Below, in pieces: positions 9,249-18,582 of a stretch of DNA of 64,000 nt (positions are counted from its first letter, which is position 1; each line of letters begins with the position of its first letter). The notes under the pieces were generated by a model. The model worked only from the letters and a program-made list of their open reading frames with translations, did no database searches and was not told the origin of the DNA. A program made the position numbers and the translations under genes. The stretch comes from AP-15 sp963774345. GTDB lineage: Bacteria; Pseudomonadota; Alphaproteobacteria; ATCC43930; CGMCC-115725. The stretch is from positions 186,001-250,000 of the forward strand of contig CAVZFB010000065.1 in the NCBI GenBank assembly GCA_963774345.1, given 5' to 3'.

Positions 9249-10052
9249 TCAGAGAGAGGCGCGCAATGCCCCCGCGCGCGCCGTGGCGGCGCTCATCATA
9301 AAGCCGAGATCGGCGCCACCGATCACCAGCCGCACCCCCATGGCGATATAGCGGCGCAGCAAGGCGTCGTCATAGATACCGCCAATGCCGGCGAACTTTC
9401 CGTGCGCGTGGCAGGCGTCGACCACACTGCGATAGGCGGCGACGATCCGGTCGTCCTCGAACTGACCCGGGATGCCGAGCTCGATCGACAAATCGCTGGT
9501 TCCGATCAGCAACGAATCGATGCCGGGCACCGCGGCGATAGCCGCGGCATTCTCGATCGCTTTCGGCGTTTCGAGCATGACCACAACGAGGGTCGCGGCG
9601 TCGAGCGCGGCGGTGGCGGCGGCGGTGCTGACCGAGGCATAACCGAAATGCGGCAGTCCGCCGGCAATCGAGCGGTGGCCACGCGGCGGATAGCGCAGAC
9701 GGTCGGCGATCTCGCGCGCCTCCTCGGCGGTGTCGACATGCGGCATGACGATGCCGAGCCCGCCGCCGTCGAGAATTCGGGTGGCGAGCCAATGCTGCCC
9801 TGCGGGGACCCGCGCGATCGGAGCGATCCCGGCGCCCAGCGCGGCGACTGAGATCTGCACCGCGGTATCCAGATCCATCGAATTGTGTTCGAGGTCGAGG
9901 AACAGCCAATCGTAGCCACAGGCCTTCATGATCGCGGCGATGTCGACCGTGCGGCTCTGACGAAGGCCGACGCCGAGCGCCAACTCGCCGGCTTCGAGCC
10001 GCGCGCGTGCAGAATTGCGAAGGGTCGGTTCCACGGGGCGTCTCCTCAGCAT
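9249..10052 (-). CDS. HpcH/HpaI-family class II aldolase / citrate lyase-like protein
   Basis: 267 residues, the normal length of the HpcH/HpaI (2-oxo-3-deoxy acid) aldolase family. It folds as a TIM barrel and uses a divalent metal for retro-aldol cleavage. Visible landmarks are the DLEHNSMDL segment after beta strand 2, the substrate region RVPAGQHWLATRILDGG, the metal-binding Glu in VVMLETPKAIEN and the metal Asp in GTSDLSIELG. The start at 10052 is preceded by a weak purine stretch. The substrate is not predictable. It is divergently arranged with a zinc-independent dehydrogenase. Confidence 0.88.
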   Translation of the reverse strand: MLRRRPVEPTLRNSARARLEAGELALGVGLRQSRTVDIAAIMKACGYDWLFLDLEHNSMDLDTAVQISVAALGAGIAPIARVPAGQHWLATRILDGGGLGIVMPHVDTAEEAREIADRLRYPPRGHRSIAGGLPHFGYASVSTAAATAALDAATLVVVMLETPKAIENAAAIAAVPGIDSLLIGTSDLSIELGIPGQFEDDRIVAAYRSVVDACHAHGKFAGIGGIYDDALLRRYIAMGVRLVIGGADLGFMMSAATARAGALRASL

Positions 10053-10171
10053 TCTCTCGGTACCGGACGATCCTACGCGGCGGGGCGACGGCCGTCACCC
10101 TGTCAAAGCCGCTTCGCTTCGGCTCGGCGATCGGTTAATCCTGCGGCCATCCAGTCAAGGAGGTGCGGCGC

Positions 10172-11197
10172 ATGGACAACCAGAACCGTCAGGTATTGCT
10201 GAAGCGCCGTCCGACCGGCATGCCGACAACCGCGGATTTTGCGATCGCCGACAGCCCGATGCCGGATCCCGCAGAGGGCGAGGTGCTGGTGCGCGGCATC
10301 TATCTGTCGCTCGACCCCTATATGCGCGGCCGGATCAGCGCGGCGCGCTCCTATGCCAAGCCGGTCGAAATCGGTGCGGTCATGGAAGGCCGGGTCGTCG
10401 GCCAAGTCGCGCGTTCGCGTCGATCCGGCGTTTCACGAGGGCGATTATGTTGTCGGCGGCTTTGGCTGGCAGCTTTACAGCGCCGTCCCCGGCAAGGGTC
10501 TGTTAAAGCTCGATCCGGCCGAGGCGCCGCTGTCGACCGCACTCGGCGTGCTCGGCATGCCGGGGCTGACCGCCTATGTCGGGCTGAGCGAGATCGGCCG
10601 GCCGCAAAAAGGCGAGACCGTCGTCGTCTCGGCCGCCTCGGGGGCCGTCGGCGCGGTCGCGGGCCAGCTCGCCAAGCAGGCCGGCGCACGTGTCGTCGGC
10701 ATCGCCGGCGGGGCCGACAAATGCCGCTTTGTCGAGGCCGAACTCGGCTTTGACGCCGCGATCGACCATCGCACGGCCGATCTCGACGCCGCGCTCGACC
10801 GCGCCTGTCCGAACGGCATCGACGTCTATTTCGAGAATGTCGGCGGGGCGGTGCAGCAGGCGGTGTTTCCGCAGGCTCAACGATTTCGGCCGCATGATCA
10901 TGTGCGGCATGGTCGCGGAATATAACGATGTCGAGCCGGGCCCCGGCCCCAACCTGATGTCGGCGGTGCGCAAGCGACTCAAGATCCAGGGATTTATCGT
11001 CAGCGACCAATGGCAGCGCTGGGGCGAATACCGGGCGATGGCCGCTCCCTTGGTCAAGAGCGGCGCGTTGAAATATCGCGAGGACATCGTCGACGGTCTC
11101 GATCGGGCGCCCGGAAGCTTTTATCGGGCTGTTGCAGGGCCGCAATTTCGGCAAGTTGCTGATCCGGCTCGGCGCCGACCCGACCCGAAGCGGCTGA
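10172..11197 (+). pseudogene. Zinc-independent NADP-dependent MDR oxidoreductase (CurA/leukotriene B4 dehydrogenase-like), three frame breaks
   Basis: Pieces in three frames together make a full-length medium-chain reductase of about 340 residues. The N-terminal GroES-like part runs from MDNQNRQVLLKRRPTG to GAVMEGRVVGQV. The middle contains VSAASGAVGAVAGQLAKQAG (nucleotide-binding site) and PNGIDVYFENVGG. The C-terminal part includes FGRMIMCGMVAEYND and KIQGFIVSDQ, then EAFIGLLQGRNFGKLLIRLG to the stop at 11195-11197. Frame changes fall near 10,410, 10,885 and 11,115. Three separate single-base slips in an otherwise perfect family sequence look more like sequencing error than natural decay. 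The family reduces alpha,beta-unsaturated ketones or aldehydes with NADPH. Confidence 0.75.
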
Positions 11198-11269
11198 AAC
11201 AGCTTGATCTATAGGCGGACAATCTTCGGCATTCGGTTGCAGGAGGTTACGGTCTGACTGCGTAGCGGC

Positions 11270-11797
11270 TCAACTGCTCCCCTCCTCCGAGTGAGACGGG
11301 CGCCCGTGGATGTGAACGTGATGCCCATCCGCTTGTTCGAGGATGCGGGTGGCAGTGAGTTCGCGGTCGGGATCCTCGCAGCGAACCCACAAAAGCGCCG
11401 CGCCGGCCTGCGAGCGCCACCTTGAAATCCTCGCTGTGGCGCGGTGCGGTATAATCGTCGAACAGCTCCTTCAAGGCAGCGCCGCCCAGACCTGCGCCGA
11501 TCAACGCCGCGACGACGGCGGCGATCGGCCCGCCCGACAGCACGACGATCCCGGCCACGGTCAGCGGTCCGATGTACTTGATCTCGTCGCTGAGGCCGGC
11601 GGGCACGATCGAGCCCTCAGCCGCCGTCCGGCTCGCCCGCGGCAGCGAGCGAATCGTGCGAGGCCAGCACCGACAGATCGCTCGGCGCAAACCCGGCGGC
11701 CAGCAGATTCGACACCGCGCGATGGAAATGGGCGCGATCGGGAAAGGAGGCGACCGCCTCGCGAATGATCGGGAACGATTCCGCCGCTTCGGTCATG
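11270..11797 (-). pseudogene. Hypothetical protein with glycine-zipper hydrophobic segment, two frame breaks
   Basis: On the minus strand the gene begins at 11797 (MTEAAESFPIIREAVASFPD) and continues through LLAAGFAPSDLSVLASHDSL. After a frame change near 11,625 the protein goes on with GLSDEIKYIGPLTVAGIVVL and a glycine-zipper helix (IAAVVAALIGAGLGGAALKE). A second slip near 11,400 leads to the acidic and histidine-rich tail ILEQADGHHVHIHGRPSH and the stop at 11270. The layout resembles alphaproteobacterial stress-associated proteins with a glycine zipper, but no function is known. The gene is divergent from mutS. Confidence 0.6.
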
Positions 11798-11893
11798 CCG
11801 ATCCTCTGTTTCGTGCTGGCCTGCGGCGCATGCTACCGTCAAACACCTGCTCCTGTCCGCCATCTCGCAGCTGTCGCCGATGCCCGCTCGCCG

Positions 11894-14554
11894 ATGAACG
11901 AACATTCCCGCCCCGATGCCGGCGCCGCCGCGACCGCGGCATCGCCGGTCATGGTTCAGTATCACGAGATCAAAAGGGCCAATCCGGGCTGCCTGTTGTT
12001 TTTCCGGATGGGCGATTTTTTCGAGTTGTTCTTTGACGATGCGGTTGCCGCGGCGCAGGCGCTCGACATTGCGCTGACCAAGCGCGGCCGGCACCAGGGC
12101 GCCGACATCCCGATGTGCGGTGTCCCGGTCCATACCGCCGAAACCTATCTCGCCCGCCTGATCCGCGCCGGGTTCAAGGTCGCGATCTGCGAGCAGATCG
12201 AGGATCCGGCCGAGGCGCGAAAACGCGGCGCCAAAGGGCCGGTGCGCCGCGCGGTCGTCCGTGTCGTGACCGCCGGCACCCTGACCGAGGAAGGGCTGCT
12301 CGACGCGCGGCGGCACAATTACCTGGCTGGGCTCGCCGAAGCCGGGGGCGAGATCGGCCTCGCCTGGCTCGATTTGTCGACCGGCGACTTTGCCTTGGCG
12401 CCGACCAGCGAGCCGGCGTTGCCGGGAGACCTCGCCCGCCTGTCGCCCGGCGAGATCCTGCTGCCCGAGCGGATGCTGACCCGCCCGGCTCTCTACGAGC
12501 TGTTGGCCGAGTGGAAGCCGGTATTGACCCCGCTGCCCGATCCGCGCTTCGAGAGCGATATGGCGCGGCGCCGGCTCGAAGCCTTCTACGGCGTCGCGGC
12601 ACTCGACGGGTTCGGCTATTTCGGCCGGGCCGAGATCGCCGCCGCCGGCGCGCTGGTCGATTACATCGGTCTGACCCAGCAAGGCCGGGCGCCGCACCTC
12701 GAACCGCCGCGCCGAGTGGCGCCGGGTTCGGTCATGCAGATCGACGCGGCAACTCGACGCAATCTCGAGCTGGTCGCGAATTCAGCGGGCGAGCGCCGCG
12801 GCAGCCTGCTGGCGACCATCGACCGCACCATGACGGCGGCGGGCGCGCGGCTCTTGGCCGATCATCTGGCTGCGCCATTGACTGAGCCGGCGGCGATCGC
12901 AGCGCGCCTCGACGCGGTCGAATACTTCGTTGATGCTCGAGAGACCCGCGCGGCAGTGCGCGCAAGGCTGCGGCACTGCCCAGATATCGAGCGCGCCTTG
13001 ACGCGCCTGAGTCTCGGCCGCGGCGGCCCGCGCGATCTGTCGGCATTGCGCCAGTCATTGGGCGAGACCGCGGCATTGCGCGAGAGGCTGGCCGAGCCGG
13101 GTCTCGTACCGTTGCCGGAGCGGCTAGCCGAGGCGAGTCTCGGACTCGGCGAGCACGGCGTTTTGGTCGAACGGCTCGGCCGGGCGCTCGCTGATGAATT
13201 GCCATTGTTCGCCCGCGACGGCAGCTTTATCGCCGCCGGCTATTCCGACGAGCTCGACGAATGGCGACGGCTGCGCGACGAGAGTCGGCGCACCATCGCC
13301 GCCCTTCAGGCGCGCTACGCCGCCGAGACCACGGTCGCGGCATTGAAGATCCGCCACAACAACGTGATCGGCTATTACATCGAGGTGTCGGCCAACCATG
13401 CCGGCAAGCTCGGGCCGGAATTCATCCATCGCCAGACGATGGCCGGGGCGCAACGCTACACGACGGCGGAGTTGGCCGAGCTGGAGACCAAGATCGCCAG
13501 CGCCGCCGAACGGGCATTGGCCCTGGAGCTGCGTCTTTACGAGGATCTAGTCGGCGAGGTGATGGCCAGGCGCGCCGAGATCGCCGCGGCCGCGGCGGCA
13601 TTGGCGGCCCTCGACCTCGCGTCGACACTGGCCGAGCACGCCGCGGAGGGCGACTGGGTGCGGCCGGCAGTCGAGGAGGGAAACGCCTTTGAGATATCAG
13701 CCGGCCGTCACCCGATGGTCGAGGCAGGGCTGGCGGCGGCAGGTAATGGCGGCAGTTTTGTCGCCAATGACTGCGTCTTGGCGGATGCCCGGATCTGGCT
13801 CGTCACCGGTCCCAATATGGCGGGGAAGAGCACCTTTTTACGCCAGAACGCGCTGATCGCGATCCTGGCGCAGATGGGGTCCTACGTTCCAGCACGCGCG
13901 GCCCGCATTGGCGTCGTCGACCGCCTGTTTAGCCGCGTCGGCGCCGCCGACGATCTGGCGCGCGGGCGTTCGACGTTTATGGTCGAAATGGTCGAGACCG
14001 CGGCGATCCTGAACCAGTCGGGGGAAAACGCCTTTGTCATCCTCGACGAGATCGGCCGCGGCACCGCAACCTATGACGGGCTGTCGATCGCCTGGGCGGC
14101 GCTCGAGCATCTGCACGAGGTCAATCGCTGCCGCACCCTGTTCGCGACCCATTACCACGAGCTGACCGCCTTGGCGGCAAAACTGCCGGCGCTCGTCTGC
14201 TACACAATGCGAGTCAAGGAGTGGAAGGGCGACGTGGTCTTTCTGCACGAGGTCGGGCCGGGCACCGCCGACCGCTCCTACGGCATCCATGTCGCCAAGC
14301 TCGCCGGACTGCCGAAATCAGTCACGGCGCGCGCCGAAGAGGTGCTGGAGGTGCTGGAAAAAGGCGAACAAGGCGGCGCCCTCGCCCGCCTCGCCGACGA
14401 TCTCCCATTGTTCCATGCCGCCCGCCGCCGCGCCGAACCTGCGCCGCAGGGAGCGCCGGCCGAAGCCCTCCTGCGCGAAACCCGCCCCGACGAACTCACC
14501 CCCCGCGAAGCGCTCGATCTGCTCTATCGGCTGAAGGCGTTGCTCGCGGGGTGA
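11894..14554 (+). CDS. mutS: DNA mismatch repair ATPase MutS
   Basis: 886 residues, slightly longer than the E. coli protein, intact in one frame. MutS recognises mismatches and small loops in DNA and recruits MutL. The mismatch-reading Phe-x-Glu is Phe42-x-Glu44 in MGDFFELF. The Walker A is TGPNMAGKSTFLRQN near residues 638-650. The Walker B and signature region is DEIGRGTATYDGLS near 717-730, followed by ATHYHEL. I start at ATG 11894 (MNEHSRPDAG), since the preceding open frame lacks family sequence and overlaps the promoter region shared with the divergent gene. A Pro-rich C-terminal linker precedes the final dimerisation helix (LTPREALDLLYRLKALL). Confidence 0.95.
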   Translation: MNEHSRPDAGAAATAASPVMVQYHEIKRANPGCLLFFRMGDFFELFFDDAVAAAQALDIALTKRGRHQGADIPMCGVPVHTAETYLARLIRAGFKVAICEQIEDPAEARKRGAKGPVRRAVVRVVTAGTLTEEGLLDARRHNYLAGLAEAGGEIGLAWLDLSTGDFALAPTSEPALPGDLARLSPGEILLPERMLTRPALYELLAEWKPVLTPLPDPRFESDMARRRLEAFYGVAALDGFGYFGRAEIAAAGALVDYIGLTQQGRAPHLEPPRRVAPGSVMQIDAATRRNLELVANSAGERRGSLLATIDRTMTAAGARLLADHLAAPLTEPAAIAARLDAVEYFVDARETRAAVRARLRHCPDIERALTRLSLGRGGPRDLSALRQSLGETAALRERLAEPGLVPLPERLAEASLGLGEHGVLVERLGRALADELPLFARDGSFIAAGYSDELDEWRRLRDESRRTIAALQARYAAETTVAALKIRHNNVIGYYIEVSANHAGKLGPEFIHRQTMAGAQRYTTAELAELETKIASAAERALALELRLYEDLVGEVMARRAEIAAAAAALAALDLASTLAEHAAEGDWVRPAVEEGNAFEISAGRHPMVEAGLAAAGNGGSFVANDCVLADARIWLVTGPNMAGKSTFLRQNALIAILAQMGSYVPARAARIGVVDRLFSRVGAADDLARGRSTFMVEMVETAAILNQSGENAFVILDEIGRGTATYDGLSIAWAALEHLHEVNRCRTLFATHYHELTALAAKLPALVCYTMRVKEWKGDVVFLHEVGPGTADRSYGIHVAKLAGLPKSVTARAEEVLEVLEKGEQGGALARLADDLPLFHAARRRAEPAPQGAPAEALLRETRPDELTPREALDLLYRLKALLAG

Positions 14555-14572
14555 GCTTTTCGCGCGGGCTTA

Positions 14573-14644
14573 TCAGAGCAGTCGAAACAACGCCGCCACG
14601 CCGCCAAGGATAGCGAGGGTATGCAATCCAACCGCACCGAACAT
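14573..14644 (-). CDS. Putative 23-residue hydrophobic peptide
   Basis: ATG at 14644 on the minus strand opens a frame encoding a single hydrophobic helix, MFGAVGLHTLAILGGVAALF, ending RLL and a stop. A GGGAGAG stretch lies about 14 bases upstream. Such tiny membrane peptides are common and easily missed, but chance cannot be excluded. The rest of the 362-base interval between mutS and the next gene (14,555-14,916) shows nothing else I can support. Confidence 0.3.
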   Translation of the reverse strand: MFGAVGLHTLAILGGVAALFRLL

Positions 14645-14916
14645 TTACTTCAGGCTCTCTCCCTTGGCTTCGGCGAGCTCGACCCTTGGTGGCCATAGCG
14701 GGCGGATCTCGCCAAGGCGCAGATCTAGGCCTTTCCCATAGGGAACCGATTCCCTCACTTGATTATTGCCTTGACAAGCCCGAGCTTATGTGCCTACCGG
14801 CAGATCACCGTTGCGCGTCGTCGGCTAGCGTGCGATTCTGCCAGCTCAGAAAAATGAGGAGATGTCGACTGTCAAGTACTATCATTCTACCTGGGGAAAA
14901 TGGGGGACAATCGGTC

Positions 14917-15477
14917 ATGCTTGACCTGCAGCGGGAGCAGTTCGAACACGACGAACGGTTCCATAGGGAGATCGCGCGGCTGAACGTTCACGCACGCCTT
15001 AACCATATGGCGCTGCATTTTTGCAAATACACCGGGCAGTTTGCAACGGTCTGCGCGTCCAGCGATGCGAAGTTGCGAGCAAGAACGATCACCGATTCGT
15101 TCATAATCTCCCTCTGTTCCGCGAACACCCTGAATTTCAATCTCGGCGAGCATGTAGCGCCGAATTTAGGGATTTCATCCACCATCCGTGATATAGGTAT
15201 ATATTTAGCTGAAACTGTGGATCGCTCGGCGAGGAAAGACGATAGCTGGTTATTTTCAGCGCATGCTATGCAAGCCGGAAAGATGGCTCGTGCTTGTGAG
15301 AAAATAGATCATTTGGAGAGGTTCCCGTTTCGGGAGGAATCGTGCGACGCGGTATTGCGATTGTCTCAGATCGCACTTATTGCTTCTAGTGTCCACGGAA
15401 TTGAGCTTCACAGTGCCGTTCATGCGCGACGACAACAGATTCGGAATCCTTTCATTCTTGCTCTCCACCGGGAGTGA
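14917..15477 (+). CDS. Helical hypothetical protein coupled to a dUTPase-fold gene
   Basis: 186 residues. I start at ATG 14917, preceded by GGGGGAC; the frame upstream adds only unlikely sequence. The protein is mostly alpha-helical, with HARLNHMALHFCKYTGQF and TITDSFIISLCSANTLNFNL, a layout reminiscent of all-alpha NTP pyrophosphohydrolases (MazG-like). However, I do not see the acidic metal-binding EExxE...ExxD motif, so catalysis is doubtful. The next gene begins three bases after the stop. Base composition is noticeably lower in GC than the flanking DNA, suggesting a horizontally acquired pair. Function is unknown. Confidence 0.6.
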   Translation: MLDLQREQFEHDERFHREIARLNVHARLNHMALHFCKYTGQFATVCASSDAKLRARTITDSFIISLCSANTLNFNLGEHVAPNLGISSTIRDIGIYLAETVDRSARKDDSWLFSAHAMQAGKMARACEKIDHLERFPFREESCDAVLRLSQIALIASSVHGIELHSAVHARRQQIRNPFILALHRE

Positions 15478-15480
15478 GTC

Positions 15481-16144
15481 ATGCCATTTTGGAGTGGGAC
15501 GTCGCTTGTTGAGCGGCTTCCCTCGCACGGCATTATTAGTCCATTTTTTGCATCACAAATAGACTGTAATTCTTATACGTTACGCATGGGGAGCCAAGCG
15601 TATATTACTCCCGACCACAAGGCGATTCTTTCTCGTCACAATATTATTGAACTTAATTGGCGCGGCAATTCTAATTTTAATATTCCAGCAGGACAATTTT
15701 GCTTTCCTTCTCACCGAGGAGGTCGTACGCATTCCCAACAACGTAATGGGGTTCATTTCTCTGAGAACAGGCTTTAAATTTCAGGGACTGATCAATGTGT
15801 CTGGCTTCCATGTTGACCCTGGATACCACGGACGTCTCATATATGCTGTCTATAACGCTGGCCCATCGCAAATTCATTTAAATAGAGGGTTAGGATTATT
15901 TAAGATATGGTTTGCCGACCTAGACAGCGACGATGCTAGCTATGCAAGAAAAAGCACGACACCAATGGAAAATGAGCGCATAAGTCCTGCACTCGTAGAT
16001 AATGTCGCGCGCGAAATACTTAGCATGCAAAGTTTGTCCAAGAGACTTGATAGCATCACCACGCAGTTGTTTATCGCAAAAGCAATCGGCGTTGCGATCG
16101 TGGCAATAGGTGGATTAGCCTTAGCAGCCACAAACTGTGGATAA
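15481..16144 (+). CDS. dCTP deaminase/dUTPase-fold protein with C-terminal membrane helix (one homopolymer frame break)
   Basis: About 220 residues once a one-base slip in the TTTT run at 15697-15700 is corrected. N-terminal part: MPFWSGTSLVERL, IDCNSYTLRMG, then NIPAGQF. After the slip it continues AFLLTEEVVRIPNNVMGFIS, GLINVSGFHVDPGYHGRL, NAGPSQIHLNRGLGLFKIWF. This is the dCTP deaminase/dUTPase trimeric beta fold. Where dCTP deaminase has its catalytic Glu (pattern LExxN after the VDPG turn), this protein has Ala (YAVYNAG), so deaminase activity is unlikely; the VDPG aspartate is kept. A hydrophobic helix, IGVAIVAIGGLALAA, ends the protein. It is translated with the helical gene upstream, and the two probably form a functional unit. 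Confidence 0.7.
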
Positions 16145-16215
16145 AATAAGCCGGGCGTTGTTCCTATTTGCACCCAAATACCGGGTTTTTCCCGCGGATC
16201 CGGTAAAATCGTATC

Positions 16216-17554
16216 TTATCGGCTCGTGACGGAGTGAGCGGCGGCCGGTGCCGCGCCGAATTCTTGCAACAGCGCGTCGCGGACGGTGTCCAGGTCGAGG
16301 TTGTGCTCTGCGATCAGGGGGCTGGTTTCGACGATGATGTCGTCGATGTCGCCCATCAGCTTTAGGCGCTTGTAAAGGTCTTCGCTTTCGAAACCGAGGC
16401 CGGCGCCGAGGATTTCCATGAAGTTGACGATCTCAAAGCTGCGTCCGTCGCCGGCATCGCATAGCTCGCGATGGCAGGCGTGATAGACCGTGGCCAATGT
16501 CGTGACCCCGGCATCGGCGACCGCGGCGAGCTCGCGCTGGACGAGTTCGCGCTTGAACGCCGGCAACACGCGCCAGGCTGTTGGCCTGGGTTCCGACCCT
16601 TGGCACGTCTATCTCGACCAGCTCGACGCCGGGGACGATCGACAGCAGCTTTTTGACTGCGGCCATGACCTGTGGAAATACCGGCCGCTCGTGCAGGGCG
16701 ACGCGCTTGTCGACCCGGTGCTTCATCAGCGCCGGCCAGCTCGTCGGCATGGTCGGCGAGGAAGACCAGGAACGGGTTCAGGTCGAAGGGCCGCGCGCCG
16801 AACTGCGATTCATAGCTCGGCAACGCGACCTCGCCGATCTGCAATTGGCAGCTCGGGCACCATGAGAGCACGGTCGAGGTGCCGGCCGCGGCAAGGCCGT
16901 CGATCGTGGCAAAGCCGACCCGCGCGGTGTTGGCGAAATCGCCTTCGCGGAACTGGTAGACGCCGCAGCACTGGCCCGGTCCGCCCATGACCTCGTAATC
17001 GACGCCCAACAGATCGAGGGTGTCGAGACATAACAGCGCGATGTGCGGCGTCTTCAGAATGTTGCAGCCGGTGTAGAAGACCACATCTGGCGGGCTTTGC
17101 CGCGGTGGAGTGTCGAGCCCGCGCAGGCGCGCCAAGGTCTCCGGCGGCATTTGCAGCCGCGACAGGATGCGCACACCGCGGCTCATCCTCTGGAAGGGCT
17201 GCCGCCAGCGGGCGTTCAGCGGTTTATCGCCAGCCTGGCGCGCGGGCAAAGCCGCGGGCCAGCTGGACCATGAAACGCGGATTGATGCCGTAATCGCAGG
17301 CCGGAATGCAGTTGCCGCTGCCGCTGCACACCGAGGCCCAGCGGATCGCCTCCTCATTGCCCGCTCCGCCGGTGATCAGATCGACGATGGCGGCGGTCGG
17401 TCTCGCCCGGATCCGCGTCGCCGATCCCGGCCGGCTCGACCATCGGGCAGGCACGAAAGCACTCGCCGCAGCGGGTACAGGCATCGGCGATCGCCTCTCC
17501 CCGTGCGCGAAACTCGTCGAGATACCCGGCCGCAACACTGCCGTCGCCCATCAT
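16216..17554 (-). pseudogene. (Fe-S)-binding oxidoreductase with CCG domain (HdrB/GlpC-like), four frame breaks
   Basis: Reading right to left, the protein starts near 17554 (MMGDGSVAAGYLDEF) and carries two [4Fe-4S] clusters, CTRCGECFRACP and CSGSGNCIPACDYGINP. It continues with VVFYTGCNILKTPHIALL, MGGPGQCCGVYQF and SWCPSCQLQIGE, the cysteine-rich CCG repeats of heterodisulfide-reductase-B-like subunits. It ends with ATVYHACHREL and a helical tail to the stop at 16216. Frames change near 17,410, 17,240, 16,740 and 16,585. The family passes electrons between flavoprotein dehydrogenases and a quinone or other acceptor. No FAD subunit is adjacent. Four slips in one gene suggest sequence error or advanced decay. 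Confidence 0.7.
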
Positions 17555-17735
17555 CCGCTCCCGATCGTTCCCGGCCGCAACTCGAACTGGGGTGGGGCCG
17601 AGGCCCTCGTCCAAATCGCCAACGGCAGCTATCACGAGCCGTCAGCCAATCTGCTCGCCGAAGCCACTATCATGGCGACCAACGACCCGCTTTGCGATTA
17701 GATTCTCTGTGATCGCCCCGAAAGGAGAGATGTGG

Positions 17736-18548
17736 ATGAGCGACGCAGTGCGGGTTGAAGACGATCTTGGCCTCGCCGGTAAGGTGGCGATCGTCACCGG
17801 CGGCGGCGCCCCCGATGACGGCATCGGCAACGGCCGGGCGGCGGCGCTGCTGCTGGCCCGCTCGGGCGTCAAGGTAGTGGTCGTCGACATCTTGCGCGAG
17901 GCGGCCGACCAGACGGTTGCGATGATCGCCGCCGAAGGGGGTGCGGCCGCATCCTTCGTCGCCGATGTCGCCGATGACGACCAATGCAAGGCGCTGGTCC
18001 AGGCAACATTGGCAAAGTTCGGCCGGCTGGACCTACTCGACAACAATGTCGGCATCGGCGGGCGCGGCAGCGTCGTCGACACGCCGGTCGAGCTGTGGCA
18101 CAGGGTCATGCACGTCAATGTCGACAGCATGTTCTTCGTCTCGCGCTATGCGATCCCGGCGATGGTCGAAACCGCGGGCGGCGGCGCCATCGTCAACGTG
18201 TCGTCGATCTCGGCGTTGCGGCCCCGCGGCCTGACCGCCTATTCGACCTCGAAGGGTGCCGTCATCGCGCTGACCCGGGCGATGGCGGTCGATCACGGGC
18301 CGCAGAATATTCGGGTCAATTGCGTGGCGCCGGGGCCGGTCTACACCCCGCGCATGTATACGGGGCAGATGACCCCGGCCGGACGTGAGGCGCGTCGCCA
18401 GGCGTCTGTGCTCGGTCTCGAGGGGCTCGGCTGGGACATCGGCCACGCCGTGCGGTTTCTGCTGTCCGAGCAGGCCCGCTATATCACCGGGCAAACCCTC
18501 GTCGTCGACGGCGGAGCAAGCCTCGTCGGCCCGGCGCGCGCTCCGTAA
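17736..18548 (+). CDS. SDR-family NAD(P)-dependent oxidoreductase
   Basis: 270 residues, classical short-chain dehydrogenase. The cofactor site is VTGGGAPDDGIGNGRA, with a slightly long glycine loop. The other landmarks are DNNVGIGG for the NNAG position, the catalytic serine in VNVSSIS, the YSTSKGA motif and the C-terminal ITGQTLVVDGGASL. AAAGGAG at 17721-17727 sits eight bases from ATG 17736, favouring it over ATG 17730. The substrate is unknown; the gene lies in a catabolic neighbourhood with CoA-ester enzymes. Confidence 0.9.
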   Translation: MSDAVRVEDDLGLAGKVAIVTGGGAPDDGIGNGRAAALLLARSGVKVVVVDILREAADQTVAMIAAEGGAAASFVADVADDDQCKALVQATLAKFGRLDLLDNNVGIGGRGSVVDTPVELWHRVMHVNVDSMFFVSRYAIPAMVETAGGGAIVNVSSISALRPRGLTAYSTSKGAVIALTRAMAVDHGPQNIRVNCVAPGPVYTPRMYTGQMTPAGREARRQASVLGLEGLGWDIGHAVRFLLSEQARYITGQTLVVDGGASLVGPARAP

Positions 18549-18582
18549 CCAGCCGCCTGCCGATACCCCGAGAGGTCTCAGG

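Noticed and set aside
11561..12697. Long minus-strand open frame antisense to the start of mutS
   Set aside because: It is the complement of strongly conserved MutS codons and has no start signal or family motif; long antisense frames are expected in GC-rich DNA.
14555..14916. Possible tRNA or structured RNA after mutS
   Set aside because: No cloverleaf, CCA end or strong stem series could be drawn by eye.
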